From: Paraphaeosphaeria minitans
Lineage: Eukaryota; Ascomycota; Dothideomycetes; Pleosporales; Didymosphaeriaceae
Reading direction: 5' to 3'
NCBI GenBank assembly: GCA_015832175.1
Contig: WJXW01000007.1
Location: 744,001-808,000, forward strand
Length of the DNA: 64,000 nt
Positions 46,739-57,865 of the stretch are shown here, in pieces. The first letter of the stretch is position 1; the number at the start of each line of letters is the position of its first letter. The notes under the pieces were generated by a model, which searched no databases, was not told the DNA's origin, and saw only the letters and a program-made list of their open reading frames with translations. The position numbers and the translations under genes were made by a program.

Positions 46739-49104
46739 ATGGCCCCAGGGAGCCCAGAGGCCAACGGCCAGCCCGCCGGCGAACATGAGCTCGAAGAAAT
46801 GGGCGACAAGAAGCCGAATGTGCCGCTCGAAGAAGACGTAATGCAGCTGGCGCGGCTGGGAGAGATGGCGGCCATCCAGAAGCTATTTGACAGCGGCAAG
46901 TACGATGCAACGTACCAGGACGAGCAGGGCATTACGCCGCTTCACGTGCGCACCCATCGAGACACGCGCAGGACGCGGGCTAACAGACGCAGTGGGCCGC
47001 AATTAACAACCACTACGCCCTCTGTCATTTTCTGATCCAGAGTGGCGCAAACATCAACGCCAAAGGAGGAGATGCGGTCGCGACGCCAGTGCTCTGGGCC
47101 GCAAAGCGATGCCACTACTACATCGTCAACCTGCTCCTCGAGCACGGCGCAGACCCGCTGCTCACCGACGACCAGGGCTTCAACCTCCTACACTCCGCCA
47201 CGCTCGACGGCAACGTCTATCAGCTCGTCCTCCTGCTCCACCAAGATATCCCCGTCGATATACCAGATTCGCAGGCGCATACGGCGCTCATGTGGGCAGC
47301 ATACAAGGGGTACCCTTCGTGCGTGGACCTGTTCCTGCGATGGGGCGCAAACGTCTATGCGACCGACGATCAGGGCTTCACCGCTCTGCACTGGGCGCTG
47401 GTCAAGGGCTCGCAGGGCTCAGTCCAAAAGCTTCTCGAGTACGGCGCCGACCGATTCGCGAAGAACAACGACGGGAAGACGCCCGCCGTTACAGCAGAGG
47501 AGATGAATACAGTCCGGCAGTGGCGTAAGGCATTGTCGCAAGCGGGCTACAACAGAGACGGCACACCTAACGAGTTTCCGATACCCGGAGTTAAGGACAC
47601 GCGATGGTTCATTTCGAGATTCATATTCTTCTGGCCGTTCCTAATTCTTCTATTCGCATTGTATTTGATCAGCAGCTACTCAGTGTACGTTGGACTGCCA
47701 TTGGCGTTTGGCGTCGCGTACGGCATGCAATGGGGCGCGAAGAAGCTCTTGAGGTGGGCTCCTGCCAACATGCGGAACATACAGCACACCGTGAGCTCAT
47801 ACCCTTTGAAAGACACAAAACATTCTGACGATTCCAACAGCCTTTCTTAGCGGGTATTTTCGCCGCTACATTATTCTGGGTCGGCTTGCGATGGGTCACG
47901 ACTGTTCTGCCTTGTAAGCATGCCACCTGACCTGTAAATATGGCGAGACTGACGACACAGGGACGATACGAACGAACTTCTTCCTCAATGTACTATTCGC
48001 GGCTATTTATGGATTCATCCTATACTTCTACTTCATTACCATGTCTTCAGACCCCGGTTTTGTGCCAAAGTCGGCGAGCAGGAGCACGTCCAAGGCAGTC
48101 ATTGACGAGCTTGTGGAGCTGCGGAGATTCAACGAGAACCACTTTTGTGTCAACTGCATGGTGCGGAAGCCCCTTCGGAGCAAGCATTGCAAGCGATGCG
48201 AACGTTGCGTGGCAAGGACCGATCAGTAAGTGGTTGAAGAATCTGCTTGGATACCAACTAACGAGTCCAGTCATTGTCCATGGGTCAACAACTGCGTCGC
48301 AAACAATAATCACCGACATTTCGTGCTCTATATTCTCAGCTTGGAGTTTGGCATACTTGCCTGGATTCGATTGGTCCTTTCTTGTAAGTCCATCCACCGT
48401 TATAAGAAGCGCATCTTACTGGGATGCCAGATCTCGAAATCGACCGCTTGGAATCGCCGAAAGACGTAAAATGCAACGTTCTCTCGGACGACCTCTGCAA
48501 AATCCTCCACAAAGACCCCTTCACCATTGTCCTCACCATCTGGGCCGCCTTCCAACTCACCTGGGTCACCATGCTACTCTGTGTGCAGCTCCTCCAGGTC
48601 GCACGTAATCTCACGACATACGAAAGCATGCGCGGCCACCTCCACTCCAATACCGCCGCTGACGCCCTCAACTCTTTCGTCACCACCGGCGACACCTCGC
48701 AGGATGTCGCCGGCGGCAACGCGCCCGCACCGGGCTTCGGCTCCGGCCAGGACACCGACGATGCACCACGCCCGCCGCACCAGCACCACTCCATCTGGGA
48801 CCAGTGGAAGCGACTCCTCGGCATCGACAGCTTCTGGGCTACCGCGCTGCAGGGCTCGCAGGTCGATCAGCGGAGACGCGTGGGTGGAAATCCCTGGAGT
48901 CGTGGCGTCGTGACGAACTGTAAAGACTTTTGGTGCGATGGGACGCCTATTCTCAAGAAGAAGGAAAGTGGGTTTGCGCGGTTGGCGGGGGATAGGGTGG
49001 ATTATACGAGGTTGTATGAAGTTCCAAGGATGAGGTATGCGAGAGGCGGTGGGAGTGGAGGGGGGGCATATGAGCAGGTTAGCGCGGGGGATGAGGCTGT
49101 TTAG
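46739..49104 (+). CDS. AKR1: Ankyrin-repeat DHHC palmitoyltransferase Akr1
   Basis: Transfers palmitate to cysteines of membrane-associated proteins at the Golgi or endosomes. Six exons: 46739-46945, 46993-47790, 47841-47913, 47961-48225, 48271-48383 and 48431-49104; total 709 aa. Five to six ankyrin repeats fill residues 50-270 ([58 protein letters not shown]). TM helices follow ([20 protein letters not shown] and others). The catalytic Cys-rich domain has [20 protein letters not shown] and [11 protein letters not shown] with Cys450, split by the fourth intron. Two more TM helices and a Gly-rich cytosolic tail close the protein. The yeast Akr1 motif is DHYC; here it is a standard DHHC. All phases agree and the sum is divisible by three. 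Confidence 0.95.
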
Positions 49105-50172
49105 GTGATAGTTGGATAGGGTAGCGCTGCCCTGCTAGGGTAAGGGTTAGAGGGGATAATGAGAATGAGATGATGTGGGTCTCTTGAGCTTGGAGTGATG
49201 CGATGCACGTACTGATTGAGTCATGTGTGACGAGATGAATGATGAAGCGTGATGTGGGGGCCTTGATTGTGCTAGCCGAAGGCGTGGCGGTGAAAAGTGT
49301 ATCGTGTGGTAAGTATGCTTGAGGCGAAGTGCTTTAGCTGTGCAGTACGAATGGTTGTAAGTGTTCTTGCTCGTTTGCGTTAGGAACTGGTCTACAAACT
49401 ATCTAGAGTCGTAGTGGTAAGAGGATATGTTGGGGAGTTGTGACTTCATGTGTTGTTGCACTAGGAAAAATTCTTAGGTGGCGCGTTTGCAAGTTGGGTT
49501 AGGTTTTGCTGGTAGATGGTTGTATTCAAGCTTCGGGTTTTACCACAGGGGTTGCAAAAACGCGCGAAGAACTGCATTTGGTAGTAGTGTTTATCAATTT
49601 GTGAAGTTTGATGCCATAGAGATACGACGAGGGGATATCTATGATCTGTCGAAGTATTGGTGCTATCAACAACATGAAAGATTGTCACTCCGTTGGAACG
49701 AAGTTTACATTTGTGTATATTCTCTTATATAATCAGCTACATTAGTTCTTAGAGATACATTGATACGTCGCGTTTTGCCCATCCTAAGTCCTCAGACTCA
49801 CAAGCATAGCACACTCTTCATCATTCCACATACCGCTCACGCAGTCAACGCCGCTTTCGAGGGCCATTCTATTGACCCAAGTTCTAGCCTGCACATCTTC
49901 CTTTGTCAAAGGTCTTTCCAACATCTTCCTTTGGCCCTTTTTCCCATCACCTCGACTATCAAGTTCATCCCCGTGAGCCCGGAGAAAGACGAGCCTAAAT
50001 GTTCGCCACATCAAAGATTGAACTACAATTTCGATCTGCATGAGTAGAATGCCAATCTATTGTGAGCCGAGCCAAATCTTGTCTGCCCTAGGCTGACGCG
50101 ACACTATTGATCCTTGGTGTAGACTAAGCTGAGGTGTTAATGTGACGATTAAGACAATCTCACTGCGTCTCT
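49105..50172. other. Intergenic region
   Basis: 1.07 kb downstream of AKR1, G/T-rich on the plus strand at first and AT-richer later. A telomere-like TAGGGTAAGGGTTAG occurs at 49136-49150. No gene is supported. Confidence 0.45.
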
Positions 50173-51246
50173 TTAAACATCCGTATAACCAGGAAATCCC
50201 TTTCTCCCACCATCAAGCATACTCCAGACCCAAGCTCTCCCCGCTTCTCCACAGTACAATCCTGCTGGATCAGATGAAGTCTCCCACTTCCCCTCCGCAA
50301 CCGCCCTCGGCGTCGCAAAGCTCAGAAGGTGATTTCTATCGTCCGTGTCCAGCGCCAACGCATTCCCAGTGACACCATGACATAAACACGGTTCTTTCTT
50401 GATGACGCCTTTCTCAAATATTAACCGCTGCCCTTTCTCGATTGCAGCCTGAATTCTCCCCGCCAGAGGCTTCTCCGGAAAATACTCCTTGATAGCGAGG
50501 AGGGAGGTTATACAACCAGGGACGCCATGGCACCACTGCATATGCTCGTGCTTGCCATCGGTCGTACTATGCCAATTCCCATCTTCCTGCTGCAAATCCA
50601 GGAAGGTGGATAACGGGTCGGACATAGCAGAGGCGCCACCGGATAGACACAATTGCGTGATGATACCGATGTTGCCGTGCACTGCGCCCGTAAATTCCCT
50701 GCCGTGGAAGAGCCAGGAGGATGCATTGATGTGGGTGACGACGGTATGGATTGCATCGTCGAAGTTCGATGCAGCGCTGGGTACGAAGGTTTTCACGAGG
50801 CGGAGAAGGATCAGGAGGCCTGTGCTTCCAAGGAGAATTTCTTGCACGTCGTTGAGTTTGAGCGCTTTCACCGCGTTCAAGAAAGGTGTCGCGTCCTGGG
50901 TGTGCGCTGCTTCCAATGCTAGGTGACAGTAGTATTCACTCGCGATGCCGAATGAGGATTCGTCGACGTCTGGCTCCGGTGCAGTATGGAAGTACTCTTG
51001 GAACCACCATGAAGGTGTTTTACCCTGGACTTCAAGTTGCGGATGGCTTTTCGATAGATGAAAAAAGAGATACGCGATCGATGTTGGTCCCTGGTAAAAG
51101 CCCATGCGGGTCACATGCGATGCTTTTTCTGGCGGCCAAGATGTGACCAAATTCGCAAGACTTTTTTCGAGGAGCTCTCTCGGTGTTTGTTGTAGCTTTC
51201 TCAGAGGAGTTTGCTCATGAGGCGTAAAAGCAACGACAGCATCCAT
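50173..51246 (-). CDS. LanC-like protein (lanthionine synthetase C-like fold)
   Basis: One exon, 357 aa. LanC-type proteins are alpha/alpha barrels with a catalytic zinc that activates thiols. Bacterial LanC cyclises lanthipeptides, whereas eukaryotic LanC-like proteins bind glutathione and can add it to dehydrated residues. The zinc-site motifs are kept: GAVHGNIG (His190), QWCHGVPG (Cys239) and CLCHGVTGNALAL (Cys289-His290). Repeating helices of the barrel are visible throughout, such as VQEILLGSTGLLILLRLV and LYCGEAGRAWVWSML. Length is close to the catalytic domain alone, somewhat shorter than animal LanCL. The stop is followed 1.07 kb later by AKR1. It lies 374 bp downstream of a tyrosinase on the same strand. 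Substrate unknown. Confidence 0.87.
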   Translation of the reverse strand: MDAVVAFTPHEQTPLRKLQQTPRELLEKSLANLVTSWPPEKASHVTRMGFYQGPTSIAYLFFHLSKSHPQLEVQGKTPSWWFQEYFHTAPEPDVDESSFGIASEYYCHLALEAAHTQDATPFLNAVKALKLNDVQEILLGSTGLLILLRLVKTFVPSAASNFDDAIHTVVTHINASSWLFHGREFTGAVHGNIGIITQLCLSGGASAMSDPLSTFLDLQQEDGNWHSTTDGKHEHMQWCHGVPGCITSLLAIKEYFPEKPLAGRIQAAIEKGQRLIFEKGVIKKEPCLCHGVTGNALALDTDDRNHLLSFATPRAVAEGKWETSSDPAGLYCGEAGRAWVWSMLDGGRKGFPGYTDV

Positions 51247-51620
51247 CTGATGTGTATTGAGAGGCGGCAGACTACCTACACCGCCTTCAGGAGTTCAGCC
51301 CAAATTTGACGAAATGGTTAAGGTCTTGGAGATGCCTGCCTAGACAGAGTACCACTGATGAAAGGTCAGCAGGAAAGCGACGTGGGCGGCGACTGGCCGT
51401 TCCTTCATGCTATTCCCCTCGGCAGTCCTAATCGGGTTAGCGTGCTTGTGTGTTGATCATCTCATCGGCTTTCATCAGACTGCTCACGCTATACTGCTAC
51501 ATCACCTACCACTGCAGAGAGATGTCAAGCGACTAGTAGAATTGTAACTTCCATAAAGTCACGGCTGGTACGGAATCGTTTATATTCATGAGATCCAGAA
51601 GCGTCTATTTGACACCTCCT
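51247..51620. other. Short intergenic region between tyrosinase and LanC-like genes
   Basis: 374 bp holding the LanC-like promoter and tyrosinase 3' UTR; no small peptide gene is evident. Confidence 0.5.
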
Positions 51621-52673
51621 TTAATAGTCATACTTGTAACACAAAAATCCTCCAATGGTGTTCATGATATCCTTAATCTTGAGATCCGGTTTCAATCCAT
51701 TCAGGTAGATTGGCGTATCCATCGTCAGCATCCTTCCATCTGGCCCCGGCCCGTTAACATAATTAACCCGGTTCCCATTATTGTTCTGCCAGATCCTGAA
51801 GTGTCTATCGACCATGCCATGATGCAGCCAGAACACCGGATCGTTAGGACTGGCAAAGAAGTCATTCATTTCACCGCCAGTTCCAATATGACCGTACGCA
51901 TGTAACCCACCCTCTTCGCATTGCGCGAAAACTTGGTAATCGTTTGCGCGCTGGCAGGTTTCTACGTTGGCGGATGTGCAAAGACTAGTAAACGAAGCGT
52001 CGCCGTTGCGTGTAAGACAGTGGTACTGGTTGCCGCCGCCGGGCCCGACGTTCAGCGCGAGATTGGCGAACTGCCCGTCGGTGACGCATCTCCCCTGCAG
52101 GTTGATCGCGCCGAGCCACTTGCTGCTGAAGATGGAGGATTGCGAGAAGCGGCCGGGGTACAGCGTCTCATCGAACCAAGGGAGGCTCTCTGAATATCCG
52201 CACTCTCCACGGAGGGCCTCCTCAAATGCCCACAGGTATGCGCGGTGCCAGACGAGGAACTTAGCGTTGAAATTGCCCTGGCTGTGCACGTTGAGCGCAA
52301 CCTTCTGGTGCACTTGCACGAAATCCTCATAGCGGTTTCGGGAACCGGGATAGTTTCCTCTGCTAGGCCGCGAGAAAAGACACTTGAGTGCGTCGACGAA
52401 CTTCTGCTTGAATGCATCGTTTGTCCTGTGCCATTCTGGACGTATGCGGGTGTTACTGCATGTCGCCTGGATGCCCTGAAAGTTAGAATCGGGGCCGTGC
52501 TGGGTACCGTTGTCAACAATGGCCACGAGTTCTTCAGGAGAGAACATGCGGTGGGGCATGGTGTTGAATGCTGAAAGAGGGAGCGCTGGAGCCCCCGTAG
52601 GGATGTCGCCTCTGGGCAGCACAGTCGCTGTTGCGCCTGCGAGAAGGGTCGCAAGAAAGGCGAGTTTAGTCAT
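51621..52673 (-). CDS. Secreted tyrosinase (type 3 copper oxidase)
   Basis: Oxidises phenols to catechols and quinones with a dicopper centre. One exon, 350 aa, with a signal peptide (MTKLAFLATLLAGATATVLP) and no C-terminal lid domain, so it resembles the short secreted fungal tyrosinases. CuA ligands are His122, His130 and His143 (VHQKVALNVH..FLVWHRAY). CuB ligands lie in GLHAYGHIG (His258, His262) and in DPVFWLHHGMVDR (His284/285). Cysteines are paired-looking (CSNTR, CLF, GECGYS, GRCVTD, CLTRNG, TC, QC, CYKYDY), as in an extracellular enzyme. Substrate and role (melanin, lignin-derived phenols, or modification of a peptide) cannot be told from sequence. Confidence 0.92.
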   Translation of the reverse strand: MTKLAFLATLLAGATATVLPRGDIPTGAPALPLSAFNTMPHRMFSPEELVAIVDNGTQHGPDSNFQGIQATCSNTRIRPEWHRTNDAFKQKFVDALKCLFSRPSRGNYPGSRNRYEDFVQVHQKVALNVHSQGNFNAKFLVWHRAYLWAFEEALRGECGYSESLPWFDETLYPGRFSQSSIFSSKWLGAINLQGRCVTDGQFANLALNVGPGGGNQYHCLTRNGDASFTSLCTSANVETCQRANDYQVFAQCEEGGLHAYGHIGTGGEMNDFFASPNDPVFWLHHGMVDRHFRIWQNNNGNRVNYVNGPGPDGRMLTMDTPIYLNGLKPDLKIKDIMNTIGGFLCYKYDY

Positions 52674-53726
52674 TTTGTTTTCGAAATCAGAGGCATAGAT
52701 TAAAAATTATGTGTAAACAGCTCCCTTGCCGGTAGTTAGTGAGGGACTGCAAAGCAAGTTCCTATGATGAGTGGCAGTTTTCACAACGAGGACAGGGTCT
52801 ATTTAATTCACAGTCCAAGAAGGCATCCAAACGTCAGCGTAGTAATACGAGAAAGATCTTCGGCAACTTAAATATTGACACCGCGTGCGTCGGGGATGAA
52901 TACGAGGGCTTGGTTTTTTAGGGGTGCATAAGCTCGAGTGCGCTACGGTAGCATTTTATTGTTGTTCGTATAGGTACCATACCTACACTTTAGGTACGCT
53001 CCTACGATTCGGGAAATAGCCGGGCCAACACTAGTTCGTGCTAAGTAGTCATAAGTCAGTACTCTACATGACCATGTCTTGGGCTTTGTCGTTTTCAGAA
53101 CTCGTATGCTCTCATATGGGCCAGGAAAGTGGTCGAATCGTGCCCCATCAGACTAATTACTGCGCCGCTCGGTTGAGTGTGCTGATCTTCATGGTACGAA
53201 TACTCGGGTCCTTTATTGGCAATTTCTACCCTCACGTACTATATCCGATGTGGACCTTGGCTTCTTGGATTTTAATAAGCTTACGATTCGCATTGGCTAC
53301 TAGCTATCCAGTGCAAGTGTTCGTGGCTAGAATCGCATTCACCTGCCCCAGCTTACTGTCACTCCACGTTGTGGTAGACCGGGGTGGCCTTCGCTTGGCT
53401 GATTCCCTGCATGCCTAAATTTAGCAAGGAGGCGCAACGGCAGTCACCTCGGCTGAAGTCTTTCCTGTATGCGGTATCACTGTTGCAATCAGCTGGACCC
53501 CGTTGTGATTCCAAAGTTGCCCTCGTAAAAGCCATGTTGAGAATCCGTGAAATTGGTGGCCGCTATGGGATCCCCGAACGATCCGTCCTCGACTGGGATT
53601 AAAACTCGTGAAGGCAGGGTTACAGTCGAACAAACTGGGAAATGGTTTCAATGGCTTCCGATCAAGCGTGGCGTACCCATAGCAAAGTTGCGTGGTCTGA
53701 GAGTGTGCCGCGTGCGCAGCTGTAGG
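52674..53726. other. Intergenic region
   Basis: 1.05 kb between the tyrosinase start and the end of HRQ1. A 126-codon plus-strand frame at 53038-53418 has no recognisable feature. I looked here for a precursor-peptide-like repeat or signal peptide and saw none. Confidence 0.45.
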
Positions 53727-56700
53727 TTACCGGTGTACCCCAATGAACGTCCTTTCGCCTCCAAATACACTAATGTTTTTTGAAAATTGGTCTTCCTCAT
53801 CCTCGGGCTCGTTCTTGATGAAAACACCATCCACGTACCTGCCGCGCACCATACGCACCTCCTCGGCAGGAACAATGGTCTCGATTCCCGCAGGCGAAAC
53901 CTCTTCATCTCCGTAAGGTAATGCGCCAATGTCGATATCCTTGTCTCTTCCTAAGAGACACATGATGACGACCAACGCGCCCGCCTTGCTCATCACCTGG
54001 TTCGCTTGCTTGCACGCCTCATCGCAACAACACTCCAAACATCCTTCCAAACAGTGACATGCTTGCACTCGTTTGCAGGCCTGTTCCAGCAGCGAATCTA
54101 TGAATTCGAAGGCCTTGGTCGAAATGCCAGAGCCTGAGGCACCGCCCTTTGCATCGTAGAAGGTGAGTCGCGCAGGTCGTTTCCGCTGCGTCTCTCGCTT
54201 TGCAAACTCCTTGATGGCAACTTTGCATTCCGTGCGCACATCACCCGGCATACTAATCACATAATTGGGCATCAGCGAGAGGACCGCGTGTTCGGCGGCG
54301 TGGATCGCAGCTGCTACATTCAGCCTTCTTTCGTTGAGTATGTCTAGCGCAGTCTTGGGCACATCGAGCCACATGCCTTTGCTGTACAGTATGATGGGCG
54401 GGTTGTCAACTTCCACAGCATCCAGGATACGTCTTTTCTTGTCGACCTTAAAGAATCCGAAAACCACTTGCTTGATCTTGATAGGGCCGTAGAACGCTCT
54501 AGAACGAGACTTCGGGATGTGACGGATGGCGTGTGTCTCAATGGGGTCGATGTCTGTGAAGTCACGTTGCTGGGTAGTCCAGTCCACCTTCACATATTCT
54601 ACCTTTGCGATCATACGCTCCTGGCTAAATTCCTTGATGAGATACGTGTTTCCCTGATGCATAAAGATGCCGCCTTCGTAGATGGTGAAGAATGCGCGCG
54701 AGGCTTCAAGCTCTTCGAGCACGGTGTTCTTGCCGTGCGTGGTGTCGATAATGGCAAAGTGCGTATCCTCTGTGTCGCGAATGGCTACGTGACGCGAAGG
54801 CTGAGGGAGGAATCGAGTGTCGCAGTGGAAGAAGCCGTCGGGCCCCTTACGCATACGTTCTTGTGCGATCTTCAGGAGAAGAGAACCAAAATAGGCTTCG
54901 TCGGCTTCAGCATTTATTGGCATCTCATAAGCGGCACACTGAATGTGACCTTCAAGAACAAGAATGTTTTCCAAGTCCACTTGTAGCTCGCAGTTAGGTT
55001 TCGTGAAGATCTCGTCAGGGTTCGACATGTAGAATTGATCCGTCGGGAAACAGTCGCCAACGAGTACAGACAGGGAGTCTTTATTTCTTCGACCTCCGCG
55101 ACCACTCTGCTGGCGGAGATTCGCGATAGTGTACGGGAAGCCAACTGTAATGACAGCATCAAGCGAGCCGATATCGACACCAAGCTCTAAGGCACTTGTC
55201 GCGACAATCCCTACGAGCTTTCCGTCGAACATCTCACGCTCTATCTGCCGTCGGTCTTGCGGTGTATACCCGCCTCGATACGACATGACTCTTGCTATGA
55301 CCTCCGGTCGCTCCAACCCTTGCAGCTCGGTCTTGATCGCCGCTTGCAGAATCTCGCACTGTTTCCTGATGCGACAGAAAGCAATGACTCGGACGCCTCG
55401 CAGGATAAGTTGACAGAAAAGCTTCGCCGACTCGGCCGTGGTATTACCACGTCCCGAAGTTGGATCACCGGGATCCCTGAAAGGTGTGTTCCAGCACAGG
55501 AACTCTTTTCTCCCGGAGGGTGATCCATCGAAATCTGTCAATCTCACCTCCTCGACACCAAAAATGGTTTTCATATGGGCTTCCGGATTTGCAACAGTCG
55601 CTGAACATGAGATAAACTTGACGTGGTGGTTGCCCAAGGCAGCACATATTCTTCGCAGACGTCTCATGATCATTGCAACATGCGCTCCGAATAGGCCATT
55701 GTAAGCATGCAGCTCGTCTACCACAACGAACTTCAGATTTTGCAGAAAAGATCGCCAAGCCTCTTCCTGTGGCAGAATGGTTATGTGGAGCATGTCAGGA
55801 TTCGTAAAGATGATGCGAGCCTCGTCGCGAATACAGTTACGATCTGGCATCGGTGTGTCACCGTCGAAGGTTTCCACAACAAGGTCTTGCAAGCCGTCCA
55901 TGAAGCGCAGCATCTCTTTCAGGCTGCGTCTTTGATCTTGCGCCAACGCTTTCGTAGGAAAAATGTACATTGCTCGAGTATTGATGTCCTGCTCTAGCTG
56001 GTGCAGGACTGGAATTTGATATATCAACGACTTCCCAGAGCTGGTGGATGTTGAAACGATCACGTGGTGCCCTTCGTAGAGGTTGTTGATCGCTTCAGCC
56101 TGGTGCACATACAGCTGTTCGATGTTGCGCGTGTTGTATAGTGCATTGACGAGGCTCTGCGACATCTGAAAATTGAGTTCTCCATATATTGGCGACTGAG
56201 GGTCGAACACGCGGTGCCCGTCTGGGACGACTTGCCCAGTGTACCAGTCCAAGGTTTTAATCTCTTCGATTATTTCGGGGATGGATTTACGTTCCGATGG
56301 TATGGTGGGTGGTAGCAGAGACTTTTCCGGGCCTGGTGTGCCTGACCTGCTCTCTGAAGGCTCTGGGATATACGCCAGAGAGATTTGTTGCAAATAGGTT
56401 ACCGAATCACGTCCCTCGTCGCCGCACTGGTTGAGAAAAGCATTGACTGCGGACGTGAACTTAATGTTACGTTTTTCGATGTGCTTCATCATCTGCTTCT
56501 GGCTGAAAACCGGCATCTTCAATTCTTCGTTTCTCAGCTGCTGGAATGCCCTGGTAGGTTCGCCGGTCTTCGCATGCTGCACCTGCCTTTTCAACTCGCC
56601 ATCGACAAATTCAAATAGCAGCACCTCCTTGTGAGCGTGACTACCCAACTCATGATCTGAAACAAAGAAGTCTCTCGCGTTTCTGCTTTTTGCATTCTCC

Positions 56701-57188
56701 TCGGCGCCCACCAAATTGACTTGCAGTGTGGCTTCGTCGACGTAGACAAAGTTGATGGCCTTGGGAATCAATGCTGCTATCTGCGCCACATCCTCGACCG
56801 CCAGTTCGCGCTTGATGTTTGCCTCCACTGTGCTCTTCAGGTTGTCCAGCGTTGTTGCGAGGTGCTTCCGCGTACAGCAGAAGGTGTAGACGAGGTTCAG
56901 TGCGCGAAACACCTTCGCCAGCCTTGTGAAATGCTCTGGCCATGGTATTGTTGTCTCCACAATTTTCGACGAGCCCGCACGTTTCAATGATGGCTTCTCC
57001 GTCCCATCCTTCTTTGATGGTGTTCTTCGGGGTTTCTTCCCACCATCGTGAGTCTTTGTGGGCACCGTGGTGGTCGTGGTAGTTTCGACTGCATCTTCGT
57101 CCGGCTGCGGTGATTCGTTTCCGTGAACTTTCCGTTTCCGCTTTCGTAGGGCTTGGTTGGAGACCGTTGCTGCCTTCAATTGCGGCAT
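53727..57188 (-). CDS. HRQ1: RecQ4-like DNA helicase Hrq1 (DUF1998 C-terminus)
   Basis: A 3'-5' DNA helicase acting in interstrand-crosslink repair and telomere maintenance in the nucleus. One uninterrupted exon of 1153 aa, the longest in the window. The N-terminal 130 residues are basic and disordered (ALRKRKRKVHG). The SF2 core has the Q-like LYVHQAEAI, Walker A STSTSSGKSLIYQ (about 375), DEVH-type box VVVDELHAYNG (about 489), ISCSAT, VATSALELGVDIG and the arginine finger motif QQSGRGGRR (about 694). The C-terminal domain carries the cysteine cluster CHCLEGCLECCCDEACK (about 1040) typical of Hrq1/MrfA proteins and probably binds metal. The ATG precedes PQLKAATVSNQALRKRKRK; a start further out is unlikely. 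Confidence 0.95.
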   Translation of the reverse strand: MPQLKAATVSNQALRKRKRKVHGNESPQPDEDAVETTTTTTVPTKTHDGGKKPRRTPSKKDGTEKPSLKRAGSSKIVETTIPWPEHFTRLAKVFRALNLVYTFCCTRKHLATTLDNLKSTVEANIKRELAVEDVAQIAALIPKAINFVYVDEATLQVNLVGAEENAKSRNARDFFVSDHELGSHAHKEVLLFEFVDGELKRQVQHAKTGEPTRAFQQLRNEELKMPVFSQKQMMKHIEKRNIKFTSAVNAFLNQCGDEGRDSVTYLQQISLAYIPEPSESRSGTPGPEKSLLPPTIPSERKSIPEIIEEIKTLDWYTGQVVPDGHRVFDPQSPIYGELNFQMSQSLVNALYNTRNIEQLYVHQAEAINNLYEGHHVIVSTSTSSGKSLIYQIPVLHQLEQDINTRAMYIFPTKALAQDQRRSLKEMLRFMDGLQDLVVETFDGDTPMPDRNCIRDEARIIFTNPDMLHITILPQEEAWRSFLQNLKFVVVDELHAYNGLFGAHVAMIMRRLRRICAALGNHHVKFISCSATVANPEAHMKTIFGVEEVRLTDFDGSPSGRKEFLCWNTPFRDPGDPTSGRGNTTAESAKLFCQLILRGVRVIAFCRIRKQCEILQAAIKTELQGLERPEVIARVMSYRGGYTPQDRRQIEREMFDGKLVGIVATSALELGVDIGSLDAVITVGFPYTIANLRQQSGRGGRRNKDSLSVLVGDCFPTDQFYMSNPDEIFTKPNCELQVDLENILVLEGHIQCAAYEMPINAEADEAYFGSLLLKIAQERMRKGPDGFFHCDTRFLPQPSRHVAIRDTEDTHFAIIDTTHGKNTVLEELEASRAFFTIYEGGIFMHQGNTYLIKEFSQERMIAKVEYVKVDWTTQQRDFTDIDPIETHAIRHIPKSRSRAFYGPIKIKQVVFGFFKVDKKRRILDAVEVDNPPIILYSKGMWLDVPKTALDILNERRLNVAAAIHAAEHAVLSLMPNYVISMPGDVRTECKVAIKEFAKRETQRKRPARLTFYDAKGGASGSGISTKAFEFIDSLLEQACKRVQACHCLEGCLECCCDEACKQANQVMSKAGALVVIMCLLGRDKDIDIGALPYGDEEVSPAGIETIVPAEEVRMVRGRYVDGVFIKNEPEDEEDQFSKNISVFGGERTFIGVHR

Positions 57189-57865
57189 CGTTGGCGCATG
57201 GTGCGATCGGTCGCGCTACGAAACGAAGGTCGAAGGTGGTGTCGATCGATGACGCAACACGAAACAAGCGTCAGGTCAAAAGGGGGTTGGCAAAGTGTGA
57301 AAAATGCTTGACATCTCATTCACAGAACAAAACATCTGTACTTGCTCTTCCGGCGCTTGGTTCCAGAGTGAAAGGGCAGAGTGGCAACAGCAGGAACTCA
57401 AGACGCGGCCTCGCGCGATCACGTGGCGAGGCCCGTGCCCAGATGCCTTGTCCTGACCCTCAACCAACTCGCATTCTACATCCTGCCTCCTCGCCCAGTT
57501 TGTCTCTTCTAAAACACCCCTCTTTGGCACTACTACATAACACTTACTATGCTTCTAAGAAGCAGCGCTTACCTTTCTACAACTCTGCTCTTTTCGAAGG
57601 TGCCACTTGCAGGGCTGCAAACTTGACTACCACCTGTAGGTAGCGCAATTCTTGAATCATCGACTCAGTTGCTTTCGAGACGCGGGTAATTTTGAATTTG
57701 AAAATGATATGTTCAGTAACAGCCTTCCTTTTCGGGAAAGCTTTCGAATCTCAAGATCTACGTTGCTCCGACATCAAAATATTTAGCCATCTATAAGGCC
57801 TTAAAAGCACTTAGATTCCTGTTTCGGGACTAAATTGATCACACTTATATAGCTGAGTATCAAAT
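57189..57865. other. Intergenic region
   Basis: 677 bp upstream of HRQ1, turning AT-rich toward the SDR relic. No gene is supported. Confidence 0.45.

Noticed and set aside
53038..53418. 126-codon plus-strand frame with hydrophobic stretches
   Set aside because: Composition is irregular, there are no motifs, and it shows no relation to the neighbouring tyrosinase or HRQ1; I treat it as chance.
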